The notes under the pieces: generated by a model
Seen by the model: the letters and a program-made list of their open reading frames with translations, nothing else
Database searches by the model: none
What the model was told of the DNA's origin: nothing
Shown: positions 23,230 through 36,075 of the stretch, piece by piece
Layout: every line of letters starts with the position of its first letter
Position numbering within the stretch: the stretch's first letter is position 1
Made by a program: the position numbers and the translations under genes
NCBI RefSeq assembly: GCF_014633365.1
Contig: NC_068341.1
Span: 5,208,001 to 5,272,000, forward strand
Direction of reading: 5' to 3'
Length of the DNA stretch: 64,000 nt
Source: Diospyros lotus
Lineage: Eukaryota > Streptophyta > Magnoliopsida > Ericales > Ebenaceae

Positions 23230-26200
23230 ATGAATCAGTACCACGTCTACGAAGCAATCGGCCACGGCAAACATTCGGTAGCCCTCTTCCTCTTATTTCT
23301 CTCAAGCTCCATGGGAATTTTCTTCTCCAAATGCTTGTAGCAAAATTCACGTGCTGGCATTTGCATATAATTTCTGAACGTGTTGATATATCCACTGATG
23401 CTATGTTCGGGGCTTCAGTTTATAACGGGAAAGGAAAAATGAAGGAATTGAATCTAGATTTGTTCATTTTTATGATTTACTGGAAAGTGAGAAGAAGAAT
23501 GAATAGATGTTTGTCAAAATGCTTATTGTTTGGACTTTTTATCTACACTATATATGTATGTTTCTCTTTTTCCGTTGAGAAATCATAGTTTCAAATAGAG
23601 CGCACTTGTACTTTACGTAATTGCGTTACATGCATGTATGTGTTTATACATTTGGCTGACTGTCAATTTGGTTGTGTAGACTGTCTACAAGGGCAGGAAG
23701 AAGAAGACGATAGAGTATTTTGCGGTTAAGAGCGTTGACAAATCACAGAAGAGCAAGGTTCAACAAGAAGTAAGTCTGAATCATCCTTTTTTTTTTCGCC
23801 AGAGCTGATTAGAGTTTGTAAATTTTCTTCCTACCGAATAAATAGTGTCATTATTTTGTACTGAAGATGATGCTCTGTGATCATGGACCTTGAAACTGCT
23901 TGATATTTTTATTGTGGATAAAATGTTTGTGCAGTCTATATTTTTTTCTTTTTTCTTTTTTGCAGCACTGGACAATCAATCTCTAGTTTCACCTCCACAT
24001 GAACTATTGGACGTTCAAGCCTCAAACAAGTACTAGATGTCCAATTATCTTAATACGAAAACAGTAAAATAGATATCAGTTTGATATATAGTAACTAGTT
24101 CAAAGAGGAGGCCGAATTTCTCTTGATTTTGGCAATTTAATTTTTTATTATATGTGTGTTGCTTAAATTTGGGTGATCTCCTTCATAAATGAATTTTTGT
24201 TGTGCATTGGCCAGAGAATTGCATGTTATGAGATTTATGATACTCCTTACACTTGTTTCAATCAATTGGTGAGCCAGAAAGTTTATTCTTTTACTTGGAG
24301 GTTTGAAATTATCAAAATTTATGACCTATTTGCAAGGAGGGTAGTGAGCTGAATTGGACATGATAGTATCTCTGAAGTTGCAAAATCTATTAATTTTTTA
24401 TGTCATATGTGCTTTCACTTGCAAGTAACTGTGGATGCTCTGCTACTGTATAAACTCAAAAACTATTCCCATTTTTATTTAAGTATATGATGAAATTGGG
24501 AAATAGTGCAGCCCTATGGGTTACCTAGTGAGAATTGGAGACCTAAAACAGCATGACATTCTTCTTCTTTAAACTGCCTATGGATGGATTGCCGTACCTA
24601 GCAAGCTGACAAACATATTGAAGTGACTGAATCTTTCTTTTATATATTTTTTATACTTTTTCCTTTTATATTTTAGTTGCAACATAAGAACTTCTGATTT
24701 CCCAACATAAGAGCTTCTTTTATCTTTTATGTTTAAAGTGTTTGTATCTTTTAACACCTTTTCTCATCCATGTTTTTATTATTTGTTGTCTTGATTTTTA
24801 CTACAGGTTAAAATTCTTCACTCTTTAGACCACCCTAACGTACTAAAGTTCTTTTCCTGGTAAGATCTCAACTGTCATCTAGTTATCAATTAGGTTATCC
24901 AGAAGTTTTTTCCATTTTTACAGAGTGCATAAACTGTGGGTTGGTTGTTTAATCACTTCTTGCTTTCTAAATTACTAGGTATGAAACTTCTGCACACTTG
25001 TGGTTGGTTTTGGAGTACTGCGTTGGAGGAGATCTCATGTCATTACTACGGCAGGTACCAATTTCATATTCTTAGCTAACTGTTTCAATCTATGGATGTG
25101 GATTTATTTGATCTAGATTGTACATATTGGAATCTTAGTATCTTGCGTTAATTGACAAAAATATGATATTTTGGCACCAGAACACTAATGAAATTTGATG
25201 GTTATAAACTCATAAAGAACCAGAGGAGTTATATGGAAAAGAACTTAGGAACCGGAGCATCCTTGCATTTGATCACGTTTGGTATAATGCCAAGGAATTA
25301 TCTTCACTTTAGCTATATTTGGTTTTTTAAGTTTCAAACATTTCTGTAGTTTAGACTTGACCAAGTACTTTTTCTTCAAATATACTACTAAGACTTTGAA
25401 AGGGGAAAATTGTGGTCACATGATAAGTACAGTACAAAATTTTAGATAGTTTTTTTTTTTTTTTTTTAACTGTGGTTGCATATTTAGATAGTTTATGTAC
25501 GTAGTTTATAAGTTCTCTCTGAACTTGGACAATCAAGCTGCGGGGGATGTTCTGTCTTACCTGTTACCCCATGTTAAGGAAGCACCGCATGCAGTAAATT
25601 CAACAATTGTTACAGGAAAAAGTATTTCACTTTTTCATGCAAGTGAAGCAGATCTTGGTTCCACTATCATCTTCATAATGATACAGCATCATCTTAGAAA
25701 TTATAGTAATTATACAATCAAATTGAAAAGAACTGAGACAATGGTCTGCTTCACCTTTTCATCACCATAGATCCTATGAACTAAAATTTCTGATGGATGT
25801 TGACAGGTAGAACATTGACTTAATGCTTAATTTGCAGGATAACAAACTTCCTGAAGATTCAATACATGATTTTGCTCACGATCTTGTCAGAGCTTTGCAG
25901 TTAGATAACTTACAACCCTTAAAATTCTGTTACTTTCCTGTTTCATTGATGGATTTGGTTTAAGTTAAACCTTTCTGTTTTGGCCCCAATGGAATTATTT
26001 ATAGGTTTTTGCACTCAAATGGAATCATTTATTGTGATTTGAAACCCTCAAACATCTTATTAGATGAAAATGGACGCCTAAAGGTATTTATGCTCCAAAT
26101 TCTTTTTGTTGTTCCTCAATTTCTTTTATGTGATATAACCCCTTATCTTTTGTACTGCAGCTGTGTGACTTTGGATTGGCAAGAAAATTGAGTGATATAT

Positions 26201-29200
26201 CTAAAACTCCTTCTTCCTTGGTGGGTTTCTCTCGCCGTTGCAACTCCTCATGCATGCTATTAATTTAGATAGCATGATTCATTGATAATTGGGCTAAGCA
26301 ATATACTTTTCTTTTAACAAATTTATACCTTAATTTTATCTTCCTATTCATTTTCCTGATTCCTGCATCGTTTCAGCTGCCACAAGTGAAGCGTGGAACT
26401 CCTTTTTATATGGCTCCCGAATTGTTCCAGGAAGGAGGTGTTCATTCTTATGCTTCTGATTTGTGGGCCCTTGGTTGTGTGCTATATGAGTGCTACTGTG
26501 GGAACCCACCCTTTATGGGAAAAGAATTCACTCAGCTAGTAAAATCAATCCTTTCAGACCCAACTCCATCTCTTCCAGGTTCTCCTAGCCACCCCTTTGT
26601 CAATCTAATTAGTTCTCTCTTGATTAAAGACCCAGCTGAAAGAATACAGTGGACAGAGCTCTGTGGACATCCTTTTTGGAGAGCAAAATTTGCTCCATTG
26701 CCTTTGCCTCCTCAGCCTGCTTTTACTAATATGATTGAGCTTTTGTTTAGACCTTCTCTCAGAGAACATAATATTGACAATGCTCTCCAAAACAAAACCC
26801 CGCCTAAATGCCGTGAGAAAGACAGAAAAGGTCACAAACAGGATGAGAATGCTCTTTTGGGGTTCCGAAATCATAACACTCCAGTTAAGGGTGTACCCAG
26901 TGGCCGTAAGACTCAAATGAAGCCTTCAGGCAAGGTAGCTGATGAGAAGCAGACAGATCACACAAACAATACTAGGGGTGCGAATCTTTTAAGGTTATCA
27001 AGAATAGCAAAATCAAACTTACTAAGAGAGAATGAGAAGGAGAATTATAGGAGGCCATTGCCAAATGGCTCCAAAGACAATGCTGAAGTGAAATTTGAAA
27101 ACACTGATATGGAACTTGATTTTAATGAGAACACAGAGGATGAGACACACGATGATCCTGATGGTTCTGATAACCTGCCTTGTCCTGAGGAAAAAATGTC
27201 AGCAGCAAATCAGCATCAGGGAAAAGCAGAACAGATGGACAACCATGGTAACCAGTTAGATGCATCACCCATGATTAATACTCCTGACTCGGAGGACTCA
27301 ACAACCCCTCACATGGAGTTGTCATCAGAACGTAACGAAGAGGATCCTACTCCACCTAGTATTAGCCCTCAACTTAAAACCCAAAGAGCTAAAGAAGGTT
27401 CAGGAAGTGTCCTTGACCCTGATTCTTCAAAATCATCTAACGACCTCCTGCATTTGATTTGGCATCCATCCGATCTCTCAGTCAGACCTGTGATGCCCAG
27501 CAGGAAGGCTGATAAAGTGTCAATTCCTTCTCTTCCCTTTGATACACTGCCAGCAACAGATTTCATTAAGATGCCAAGGGATCAATTGGATGCAGTCAGT
27601 AATAGGATTACGACAATCTTAAATGGGAGTACTGCTATCAGTGAGAAGCAGAATGTAATCAGATACCTTGAAATGTTAAGCAGCAATGCTGATGCTGCTA
27701 ATATCTTGACCAATGGGCCGATAATGCTGGTGCTTGTCAAAATGCTGAGGCAGTCTAAGGCTTCCACTTTGCGCCTTCAACTGGCTTCCTTAATGGGCTT
27801 ATTGATTCGGCATGCTACTTTCATAAACGATGATTTGTCTAATTCTGGAATTTTAGGATCACTAACTGATGGTCTCAGAGACAAGCAAGAAAAAGTGAGA
27901 AGGTTTTCTATGGCTGCTTTGGGTGAGTTGCTCTTTTATATATCTACTCAGAATGAGCAAAGTAAGGACAACAATCCTCCTGAATCTCCATCCAAGGATG
28001 GCCGATTTTCATCAGGCTGGCAGGTAAGTTTCCTTCATTTCAAAGGCTTGAGAATAGTTGGATAATAGACTAGGACTTTCTCCTTTTCTACCATGAATTG
28101 AAGTGAATCCTCGTCTGTTCGTCATATGTTATGTCATAGTCCCATTTTTGTTTAAATACATTTGATTCATTTGGGCAGGTTCCAAATGCACTGATTTCAT
28201 TGGTGTCATCGATTCTACGGAAAGGAGAGGATGATATCACTCAACTCTATGCACTGAGGACAATTGAGAACATCTGCAGTCAAGGAGGGTATTGGGCATG
28301 TCGTTTCACAAGCCAGGACATGATTAGCAACCTTTGCTACATATTTAGGGCTATTGGGAAACAAGAGAGCATGAGGCTCACAGCTGGTTCCTGTTTGGTA
28401 CGTCTGGTTCGCTTTAACCTCCCTAGCATTCAACAGGTCGTAGATAAACTCCCATTAAGAGACATAGCTTCTGCACTCATCAAAGGCAGTCCACGCGAGC
28501 AGCAAATCTGTTTAAACCTTCTGAACCTGGTCATGCTTGGGAGCCATGTGTTTACAAACTTTGGACGGTATCTTCTTCCCTTGGCTGAAGAGAAGAATCT
28601 TGTTCCCTGCCTCATGTCTCTTATTGAGCAGGGAAGTGAAGTCTTGAGGGGAAAGACGCTTGTTTTTGTGGCTCTACTTTGCAAGAATGGGAAGAGATGG
28701 CTCTCACAATTTTTTTGTAATGCAAAATTACTATCAGCAGTGGATAGATTGGTAAAGGAGAAGGACAACTTTGTGCAACAGTGTTTGGATGCATTTATCC
28801 AAGTTGTGGCATCCATTATACCAGCTTTGCTGGAAGTTATAAATGGAGACATTCAGCAGATGATGGGAGGGAGACGCCCAGGACATATTGCTGCTCTCAC
28901 TGGTCGTGCCACTCCAAAGACCAACTTTCATTTGTTTCCTGTTGTATATCATCTTCTTGGAAGCTCCTCCTTCAAGCGCAAGGTGGTGACTAATCAGGTG
29001 CTGCAGCAGCTGGCAAATCTAACCAGACTTGCTGAGTCACCGTTTCAGGTAGACAACTACAACTTTTATATGGTAATCTCACGTTTATTGTGTGAGGAGC
29101 CCTTGAGAAATATGATTAGTAATTGTAGAACTTGGTCAGAGGACTTTGCATGGTATGAGTCAACAATGGGGAGCTCCATTCTCCTAATACTGGCTTGATA

Positions 29201-30556
29201 CAATTTGGAGTGTGCTGAACTTTCTTGAGGGGCATAAAACATATTTAAAGAAAGATCTTATAATAGATTTGTATATATTAGTAATTTGATAGCCTGTTTA
29301 GCTAGACATCAATCACGATTAACCAGTGGTCCAACATGGTCAAAGTCTAGGCATGTATCCCTCCATCTGGAGGTTGGAGTATAGACCATATTATTTGATT
29401 GATGTGAGGAAACTTATATAATTTTGCATTCCGTTTTCAGGGCAGGGATGACTTTCAAATAAGCCTTTTAGGAGTCCTTGAGTCCATTACAGAGGAGCCA
29501 TCGGTTATTCTTCAGAATTCCAATGTATTTGTCAGTGAATTTCTTCCCAGTTTGGCTGCTGTTTACAAGGGAAACAAAGACGGACATGCCAGATTCTTGT
29601 GCTTGAAAATTATCTTCGATGTAATGGTTATTTTGCTAAATGAACCATCAGAACAAGAGGAAAGATCTGTGGATTTGAAATCCATATCTAATACCCATTT
29701 TCTCCCCCTGTACCCTACCTTGATTGAAGATGAAGATCCCATTCCCATGTATGCTCAGAAGCTTCTTGTGATGCTCATTGAGTTTGGTTACATCAAAATC
29801 TCGGACATTCTGCATTTGAAGATAGTTTCACAGTGCTTTGAGTTTCTGCTTGGCGACCTCTCAACTGCAAATGTAAACAACGTCATGCTCTGTCTGGCGC
29901 TGGCATCTGCTCCAGAGTTAGAAAACATGATTCTCTCTCAACTGAAAGTAGTGAGAAGGATTGGAAACCTTTTGGAGTTCGCGTATGCAAAGGAAATGGA
30001 AGATTTTATCGAACCAACTCTTGGTTTGTGTAGAGCTTTCCTTCTGCGTTCTGCTGGCAATAGGAGAGGATTCATTTACTCGGAAGAACCAACTCTCTTA
30101 GCCGATGGCTTTACTGAGGGTGGTGGCATAGTTGATCAGCAGCAGTGCATAAGAGATATAATGGACTTTGGAAGCAACGTCCGAGTCTTGCTGGAGTTGA
30201 GCAAGTCCCGCGAGGCAAATGTTGCTGATATTGCTTCTGAATGCATAATCTTGTTGCTCAAGGAAGCTCCAAGGGAAGCTACCACAGGCTTTCTAACTAA
30301 TCTTCCTAAGGTTGGTGCGATTCTTGAGTCCTGGAATCAGAATATCTCCCACCTAGTGGTGAACCGAATTCTGCATGCTCTTGGCTTCTCCTGTCGTCAA
30401 TATCTATCCCAAGCAATGATACTATCGATATCCATACCAGAGATTTTGAGAATTGAGATGATAGTTTCTCAGCTCAAGTGCTCTGGCATTCAGTGTATTG
30501 CTGATCCAGCTTTCAAAGTGGCAGTAGAACTGCAGAGGCTGCCTCGATGCATTTGA
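23230..30556 (+). CDS. RUK: RUNKEL/ULK4-type serine/threonine kinase-like protein
   Basis: Ten coding exons, all GT-AG and frame-consistent: 23230-23277, 23680-23769, 24807-24859, 24979-25054, 25838-25899, 26005-26083, 26161-26220, 26377-28023, 28179-29048, 29441-30556. The product is 1366 aa, close to Arabidopsis RUNKEL. The start MNQYHVYEAIGHGKHS is the family start. The kinase domain spans about residues 4-257: glycine loop GHGKHSTVYKG, lysine K33, catalytic loop YCDLKPSN (119-126; HRD replaced by YCD, as in the family), DFG 139-141, GTPFYMAPE 163-171. A charged, low-complexity linker (about 300-510) follows, then an ARM/HEAT-like helical region to the end. Arabidopsis RUNKEL is a microtubule-associated kinase-like protein of the phragmoplast needed for cell-plate expansion in cytokinesis; the same role here is inference. 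No lesions are seen. Confidence 0.95.
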
Positions 30557-30776
30557 TGTTCAAGAGGCTGTTTCTCACCGTATGTTCCTTTTTCCCTTGA
30601 GTTTTCATTTTTTTTTTCAATGCAACTAAATTAATCATATCATGGGAGGGATTCCTCGTTATGGCCATTTCTATTGGAATATATCCTATTTGTACTCAAT
30701 TGATTGTGTGATGTGCCCATAATCTGATTCCAAATAAGCTGTCTTATCTGTTAAATAATCACTCACAAGTCCTTTA

Positions 30777-30842
30777 CATTCAGGGATTATGTAATACATA
30801 GTGATATTTATTTTCTATTAACTGCGAACTAATCCCTGAATG
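30777..30842. repeat. 13-bp perfect inverted repeat
   Basis: CATTCAGGGATTA (30777-30789) and TAATCCCTGAATG (30830-30842) enclose 40 bases. It lies about 220-290 bases past the RUNKEL stop codon and may be the two ends of a small MITE or part of the 3' UTR. Confidence 0.7.
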
Positions 30843-31335
30843 ATTAGTTTGTTTAAATAATACCTAAACCAACCTTAGTCTTGAGCGCTAATTTTGATGT
30901 TAATGAATTAAGGGTAAGCTTGGTTTGATGGATAGGAAAGGGATTAGCTTTGTCTTGGATTGCTGCGTTTGGAATTTCTAAGTATAGGAAAGGGATAAAA
31001 GTAGGGAAAGTGTCAAGGTTTCCTTCTTTACAGTTTGCTTTTAAGGTGAAAAATCGAAGGAAAAAGAAATAAAATCAAGATGAAGATTATTTGTGCTTTC
31101 TTAGTGTTCTTCTATTTGACATTTTACCCTCTCCTTCTACTAAAGGTTATATTAGTAGGTAGTAGAAATTGTAAGATTGTCTTTTCGTAATTGAAAGGTG
31201 ACTTTTATTAATTTTTTAAGAGGTAAAACAAAAGAGACTATAAAATAACAAAGTAATTTGCAGAGAAGTCTTTTTTGTAAAGTCATTAGATTGAATTTGG
31301 TGAAACGTGGACATTATTTGACACATTTTTGGTTG

Positions 31336-31717
31336 TTTGGATGTAAAATGTTTTATGTTAAAATATATTTTTTAATGTAAAATATTATACATAGAAAATT
31401 GTTTATTTTATTTTATTTTCTAGTATTTATTTATATTGTAAAATATTTTTCAAAAACTAATTATATGTATTTATAACATATGTCTATGTATGTTCTGATA
31501 AAAAATATTAATCTTAAAATAAATATAAAAATAATTTACAGATTTTAAATTACTAAGTTATTTTATATCATTGAGTGTACAAATATTTTTCATTACGAAG
31601 TTTATTAATATTTACTAAATTACTTTCAATTAGTAAGTTTATTAATATTTTTTATTTTTTTGTCAACCACACAAGAATATAAAACATTATTCTCTAAGAA
31701 AATATTTTACATCCAAA
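31336..31717. mobile_element. MITE candidate with 14-bp terminal inverted repeats
   Basis: TTTGGATGTAAAAT (31336-31349) and its exact inverse ATTTTACATCCAAA (31704-31717) bound a 382-bp AT-rich segment without coding potential; similarity extends loosely inward. No clear target duplication was found, so the superfamily is open. Confidence 0.6.
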
Positions 31718-32717
31718 TAAAGGACAGTGATTGGGGAGCTTAAATCCACGTGAAATGTTAAATTCTAATTAATCTAAAAATATAAAAAGTTAAATGTTAA
31801 AAATTAATTATTAAGTATTAAAAATTTGGTAACAAATAAACTGTCTAAAAAACAAATAGAATTTTAGTTCAATAATTTTTGGACCAAAACAAACACATGT
31901 ATTGATCATGAATGAGGAACTCTAACGAGTTTGATTAGTCTAATATGTATTAAATTAGACGACTTAAAACTTCTTCCCACTATTAAATGCTGTAGATATC
32001 TATATTGCATTTTCAAGTCAAGTAATACGGAGCTACACATCTCACCCGAACGAATTTTCTTTTTTATTTTCCTTTTAAATAATTAAAAAACTCAACCCAG
32101 GATTTGTTAAAATAATTATTTTTCATCTAACGAATCATAACATTAGAAAAAATAATAATAATTTTGATAAAATAATGAATACAAACTTCTCACATGTAAA
32201 TAAAAATGAAAGTTCAAAAAATCTTCTATAAGAGTTTGAAAACAATTTCAAATAAAAAAATAGTATAATTACAAACATTTTAGGGCTCGAATGACATCTC
32301 ACCCTTAAAAACAAGGTCCACAACTTATCCGCTGATTCCTCAACATCAGTCAGTTTGAACCTCCACTCAGAGTTGAGTAAGATACGAAGTCTGATAAACC
32401 ACAAAACTCCGTGGGAAAGTGAGCATAAACTTATTCAAGCCTCTATGAACCAAAAGAACCATCAAGGTGGACAGCAACAGATTTATCAAATTCTACTAAA
32501 TTTTAGCGAAAAGTTCAACACAACATGAGACACCCTATTACTAAAGAGAGAAAAATAAAAATAAAAATGGCGCATAAAAAACCGTTGAGTTCATCCAAAC
32601 AAGCAAAGGAAACATAAAAAAGCAAGGGTTTGCCACGGTGTTGATTAAATAAGCAAAAGTAACACTAGAAAAAAGAGAAATTTACTAATAAGAGAAATCT
32701 ATATGATATGAAAGTTT

Positions 32718-35700
32718 TTAGGCACCCTTCTTTTCCATGAGCTGCTCAATCAAATCGGCTGCTTCTTGAACAGTACCAATACTCTGGGCGCTGTCCTCTT
32801 CCACACTGATACCAAATTCCTCCTCAAGTCCCATCACAATCTCTACCTGCAAAAACATGGGGGAATCCTAGATTACAATCGAGCAAATCACTTTAAATCA
32901 CCACACATCCAATTTCTTCCACTTTCTTATCTTAAATTGAAGTAAGCATTTGAACGATCGTTAACCCTAACACTGATTGTCTCAGGAAGAAGAGAACAAA
33001 TTTCCAAAGCTGATCCAAAGATGAAATATATATTTTGTCCACTAAATATAGGTATAAGTGAATAAAAATCATTCTCGGTTGGGCTAATAAAGCAAGCAAG
33101 CAAGCAAGGATTCTTAAGCTCAGTCATTCATACAAAAATTTCAACACAAAAATATTTAAACAAATAATGTTGGTCTAATTTAACACAACAATTTTATTTA
33201 TTTATTTTTTGCTTAGTGTGGCCTGTTTGATCTTAGCTGCACAAGAATACCTCGGGTAGACCAAATAAAGAAAAAAAGTGGATAAATTGGGTTACCGTAT
33301 CAAGAGAGTCAGCCCCAAGTGTCGCAAACGTAGAGTCTCCAGTGACAGAAGTCTCAGCTGGAAGAGCCAGCTGTTTCCTCACAATTTCACACACTTTCTC
33401 TACGGTCTCTGGTTTGGCCTGTTCAAACAAAACAGCAATTCGTCCCTGGTCAAAGCATTTTATATCTATATACCAATACCAACAAACTTTATGCAGCATA
33501 ATTTCCAAATTTAATTTAACAGGGTTTGTACACACTGCAAAAGATTGGACTTGCACATTGAGCTTGAAGTTTTCAGACAACAAGATAAATCTCCCCCTGC
33601 ATAAAAAAAATTTGTGCATACGTGGCCAGACAACCTTGTTTTGCTCCATATTACAAGCTTGCAAATAATAATTTAAACCAATTAACAAATCCAGAAACTC
33701 CCACATAATACAGCGCTACACACTCAATTTTGGACAAAGAGGTGGCCAAACTTCAGAAATTGTTCTTTAAAATTATATAACCAGACAGCCAAGATGGATT
33801 TACTATTTGTTATGAAATATGACGAAATCACACAAAATGGCTTACAACAAACAAAGATGCTAAAGGTTACATTGTCCCACATTTACATCTTATGATATCC
33901 TCATCAGAAATTGTTAATGAACAAAACCAACCTACTGAATTGTGGTATTCCATTATCTGATTACTAAGCCCCTTATTCCACCAATTCAGATTCTGAACTT
34001 CCAAATAAATTGTGCATAGAATGCAGGTTCGCATAACCCATGGATTTGAAAAATGAGACTTCTATGCCTACAATATGTGAAATCATGGTTCAAGGAACAT
34101 ACCGCACATGAAACCTTAAAGCGATGAGCAACTGCTTGCAACCTGATTGATGGAAAGAATTTTCCATTGATTGGCAGTGATACTGAATTCAGACTAGAGA
34201 TTTGACTGGGTACCTGCTCCATCCAATATCAATTTTTTTAGCCAATCCAAGAAATAAAGAAGCAAGTACGACCAAATGAATTAGAACTTTAAGATTTTGT
34301 TTTATGGTTTCTATCCTTTTAGAAACTAAAAGCTAGCAATAGAATGCACAAAGTCCAAAATTTTCTGATCCAAGTGCCCCTTAGAAAGGCTATTTACTTG
34401 AAAATATACTAAGGCTAAGGAGCTCAAGACTACAAAAATTGAAAACAAAATTCATACAGAAATCAATATAACCTACTAACAATTCCAACTATAACAAGAT
34501 TTCATTAACAATCAGTAACTCCAAGTCCAACAAAAATATGAATCGAAGCATCCAAATAACATGCAATGAATATAACAGAAGGCATATGCATATGCAAGAA
34601 CTTATGGATATAAGATTTAAATCAATAATTGCTAATAGAAACTAAAAATCAAGAAAACTAGCAAATTCATTTTTTTCCGTTCTAAAAAATAGTTTTAATT
34701 ATAGGAGCTAATAGTGCCAACATTAACCACAAATAAAAATGAATTCAAATAAAAGGCCAAGGTATGTTTGGAACTTGGATTCCTGGATATGACAGAAAAG
34801 AAAGGAAATTTTTTTTTTTTTTTTTGGTTTCCTCTGGGGGAGGGGGGGGGGGGGAATGAATAAAGCTGGATTTATTTATTTAATTTGGTTGAATTAGAAA
34901 ATAAGAGGAAACCTTGTGAAATAATCATTGCCTGGTTAACATCCACAAAAAACACTCTCGCACACATATAGTTACTGATATCATTTTTCTTTCCCAAGTG
35001 AAAACCTAGACATCCCAGTACATACTGTAGAAACAAAGTATAAGGCGAGATTAGGTTAATAAGAAATCTGTCGGTAGGGACATTTATACAACAATTAAAA
35101 AGTTAAGAAATTAACAACAAAATTTTCATTTGGAATATCCGTTTCCATCAGAAGAATAACCAGCGCAATAGTGATGAAATGGATCCTTAAAGCCAAAGTC
35201 TATGTTGCTAAAGATTCACAAAGCTATAAACAAACGTCATACAAAACAGTTAACTATCGAAAAGTACATGTACAAACATGCATCAATAAAACCAGTAAAC
35301 ATAGATGCATTAAATACAAAATAATGTACATGTATAGTGATACGCATGTACGAACAGCAGTTCTGAAACAACGATTGCAAACATATATAGTAAAAACCTA
35401 GAAAACTAGCAAGACAGTATTTCTTGTCGCAATATTAGTACCGCTAATAAGAGCTAATGCTGCTGACATTAACTTCGCAACTAAATTGAAGATGAATCCT
35501 GGTAGAATGAATATGCAGAGCTAAAGATCCAGGAATCCGGAAACAAAATTCACACAGTAAAAGAAGGGAAAAGGATAGTTTTTATTAGGAAAGAAAAAGA
35601 GGAAATGAAGGAGACTACGAAGACAGCGAATAGGTAAGAAGAAATCAACTGAAATATAACTTTCCTCCTATTCTCCTTCCGTTTGTTTTCCACCTCAAAA

Positions 35701-35942
35701 CTAACCAGGAAAGAAGCAGAACTTTTGTTCTCCCTTCTTTTCCGTGCGATTCCACAAGTTCCGAAGACAGTTAAGCAACAATAAGATCAAATCAAAATAC
35801 GGAAACATGCATTGAAAATAAGCTGAAAATCGAAATCGAGAGGGCTTGAGAGGGCGAAGATCAGAGAGAATTCTACCTTGCTTTGTTTGAAACAGCAGGA
35901 GAGAGAGGACATGGAGAGAGACGATCCGCTGATAGAAGCCAT
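32718..35942 (-). CDS. ACP: Acyl carrier protein, plastid type, copy 1
   Basis: Four exons on the minus strand: 35942-35877, 34213-34103, 33418-33296, 32846-32718, all GT-AG and frame-consistent, giving 142 aa. The start [15 protein letters not shown] is a Ser-rich chloroplast transit peptide. The mature protein begins around residue 60 ([10 protein letters not shown]). The [20 protein letters not shown] motif spans exons 3 and 4; Ser97 is the 4'-phosphopantetheine attachment site. ACP carries growing acyl chains in type II fatty-acid synthesis in the plastid stroma. Intron 1 is long (1663 bp). A TATA box lies about 120 bp upstream of the ATG. It differs from copy 2 only in the transit peptide. 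A mitochondrial ACP is less likely, given the transit peptide and the motif. Confidence 0.95.
34809..34855. repeat. Poly-T and poly-G tracts in ACP copy 1 intron 1
   Basis: A run of about 20 T, a short GGTTTCCTCT spacer and a GGGGGAGGGGGGG-type G run. The equivalent stretch in copy 2 (about 40049-40081) is much shorter, so these runs have changed length since the duplication. Confidence 0.85.
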
Positions 35943-36061
35943 TGATAGATCTGAGAGTCCAAACAGATCTGAGACTTTGTTTGAATAAATTCAGAAAGCG
36001 AGAAAGCGGCGGAGGGCACGAAGAGCGTGAAGTAGAGCGAGGGAGAACGGGAGAGAAATGG

Positions 36062-36075
36062 GGTTTTATATATGG
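36062..36075 (-). promoter_or_regulatory. TATA box of ACP copy 1
   Basis: On the minus strand CCATATATAAAAC lies about 120 bases upstream of the start codon at 35942. The same element is kept in copy 2 (41319-41332). Confidence 0.7.

Larger units (their letters stand above)
30557..32402. other. Intergenic region between the RUNKEL and ACP genes
   Basis: Starts with the RUNKEL 3' UTR. It holds a perfect 13-bp inverted repeat (30777-30789/30830-30842) and a MITE candidate (31336-31717). The remainder is AT-rich with no gene seen. Confidence 0.6.

Noticed and set aside
25495..25770. A 91-codon open frame in RUNKEL intron 4.
   Set aside because: It lies within an intron with proper splice sites on both sides, has no recognisable domain and breaks the family alignment if included.
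33296..33706. The longer open frames across ACP exon 3 (157 codons in copy 1) as an independent gene.
   Set aside because: They read through ACP exon 3 into introns; the four-exon ACP model explains the conserved part exactly.
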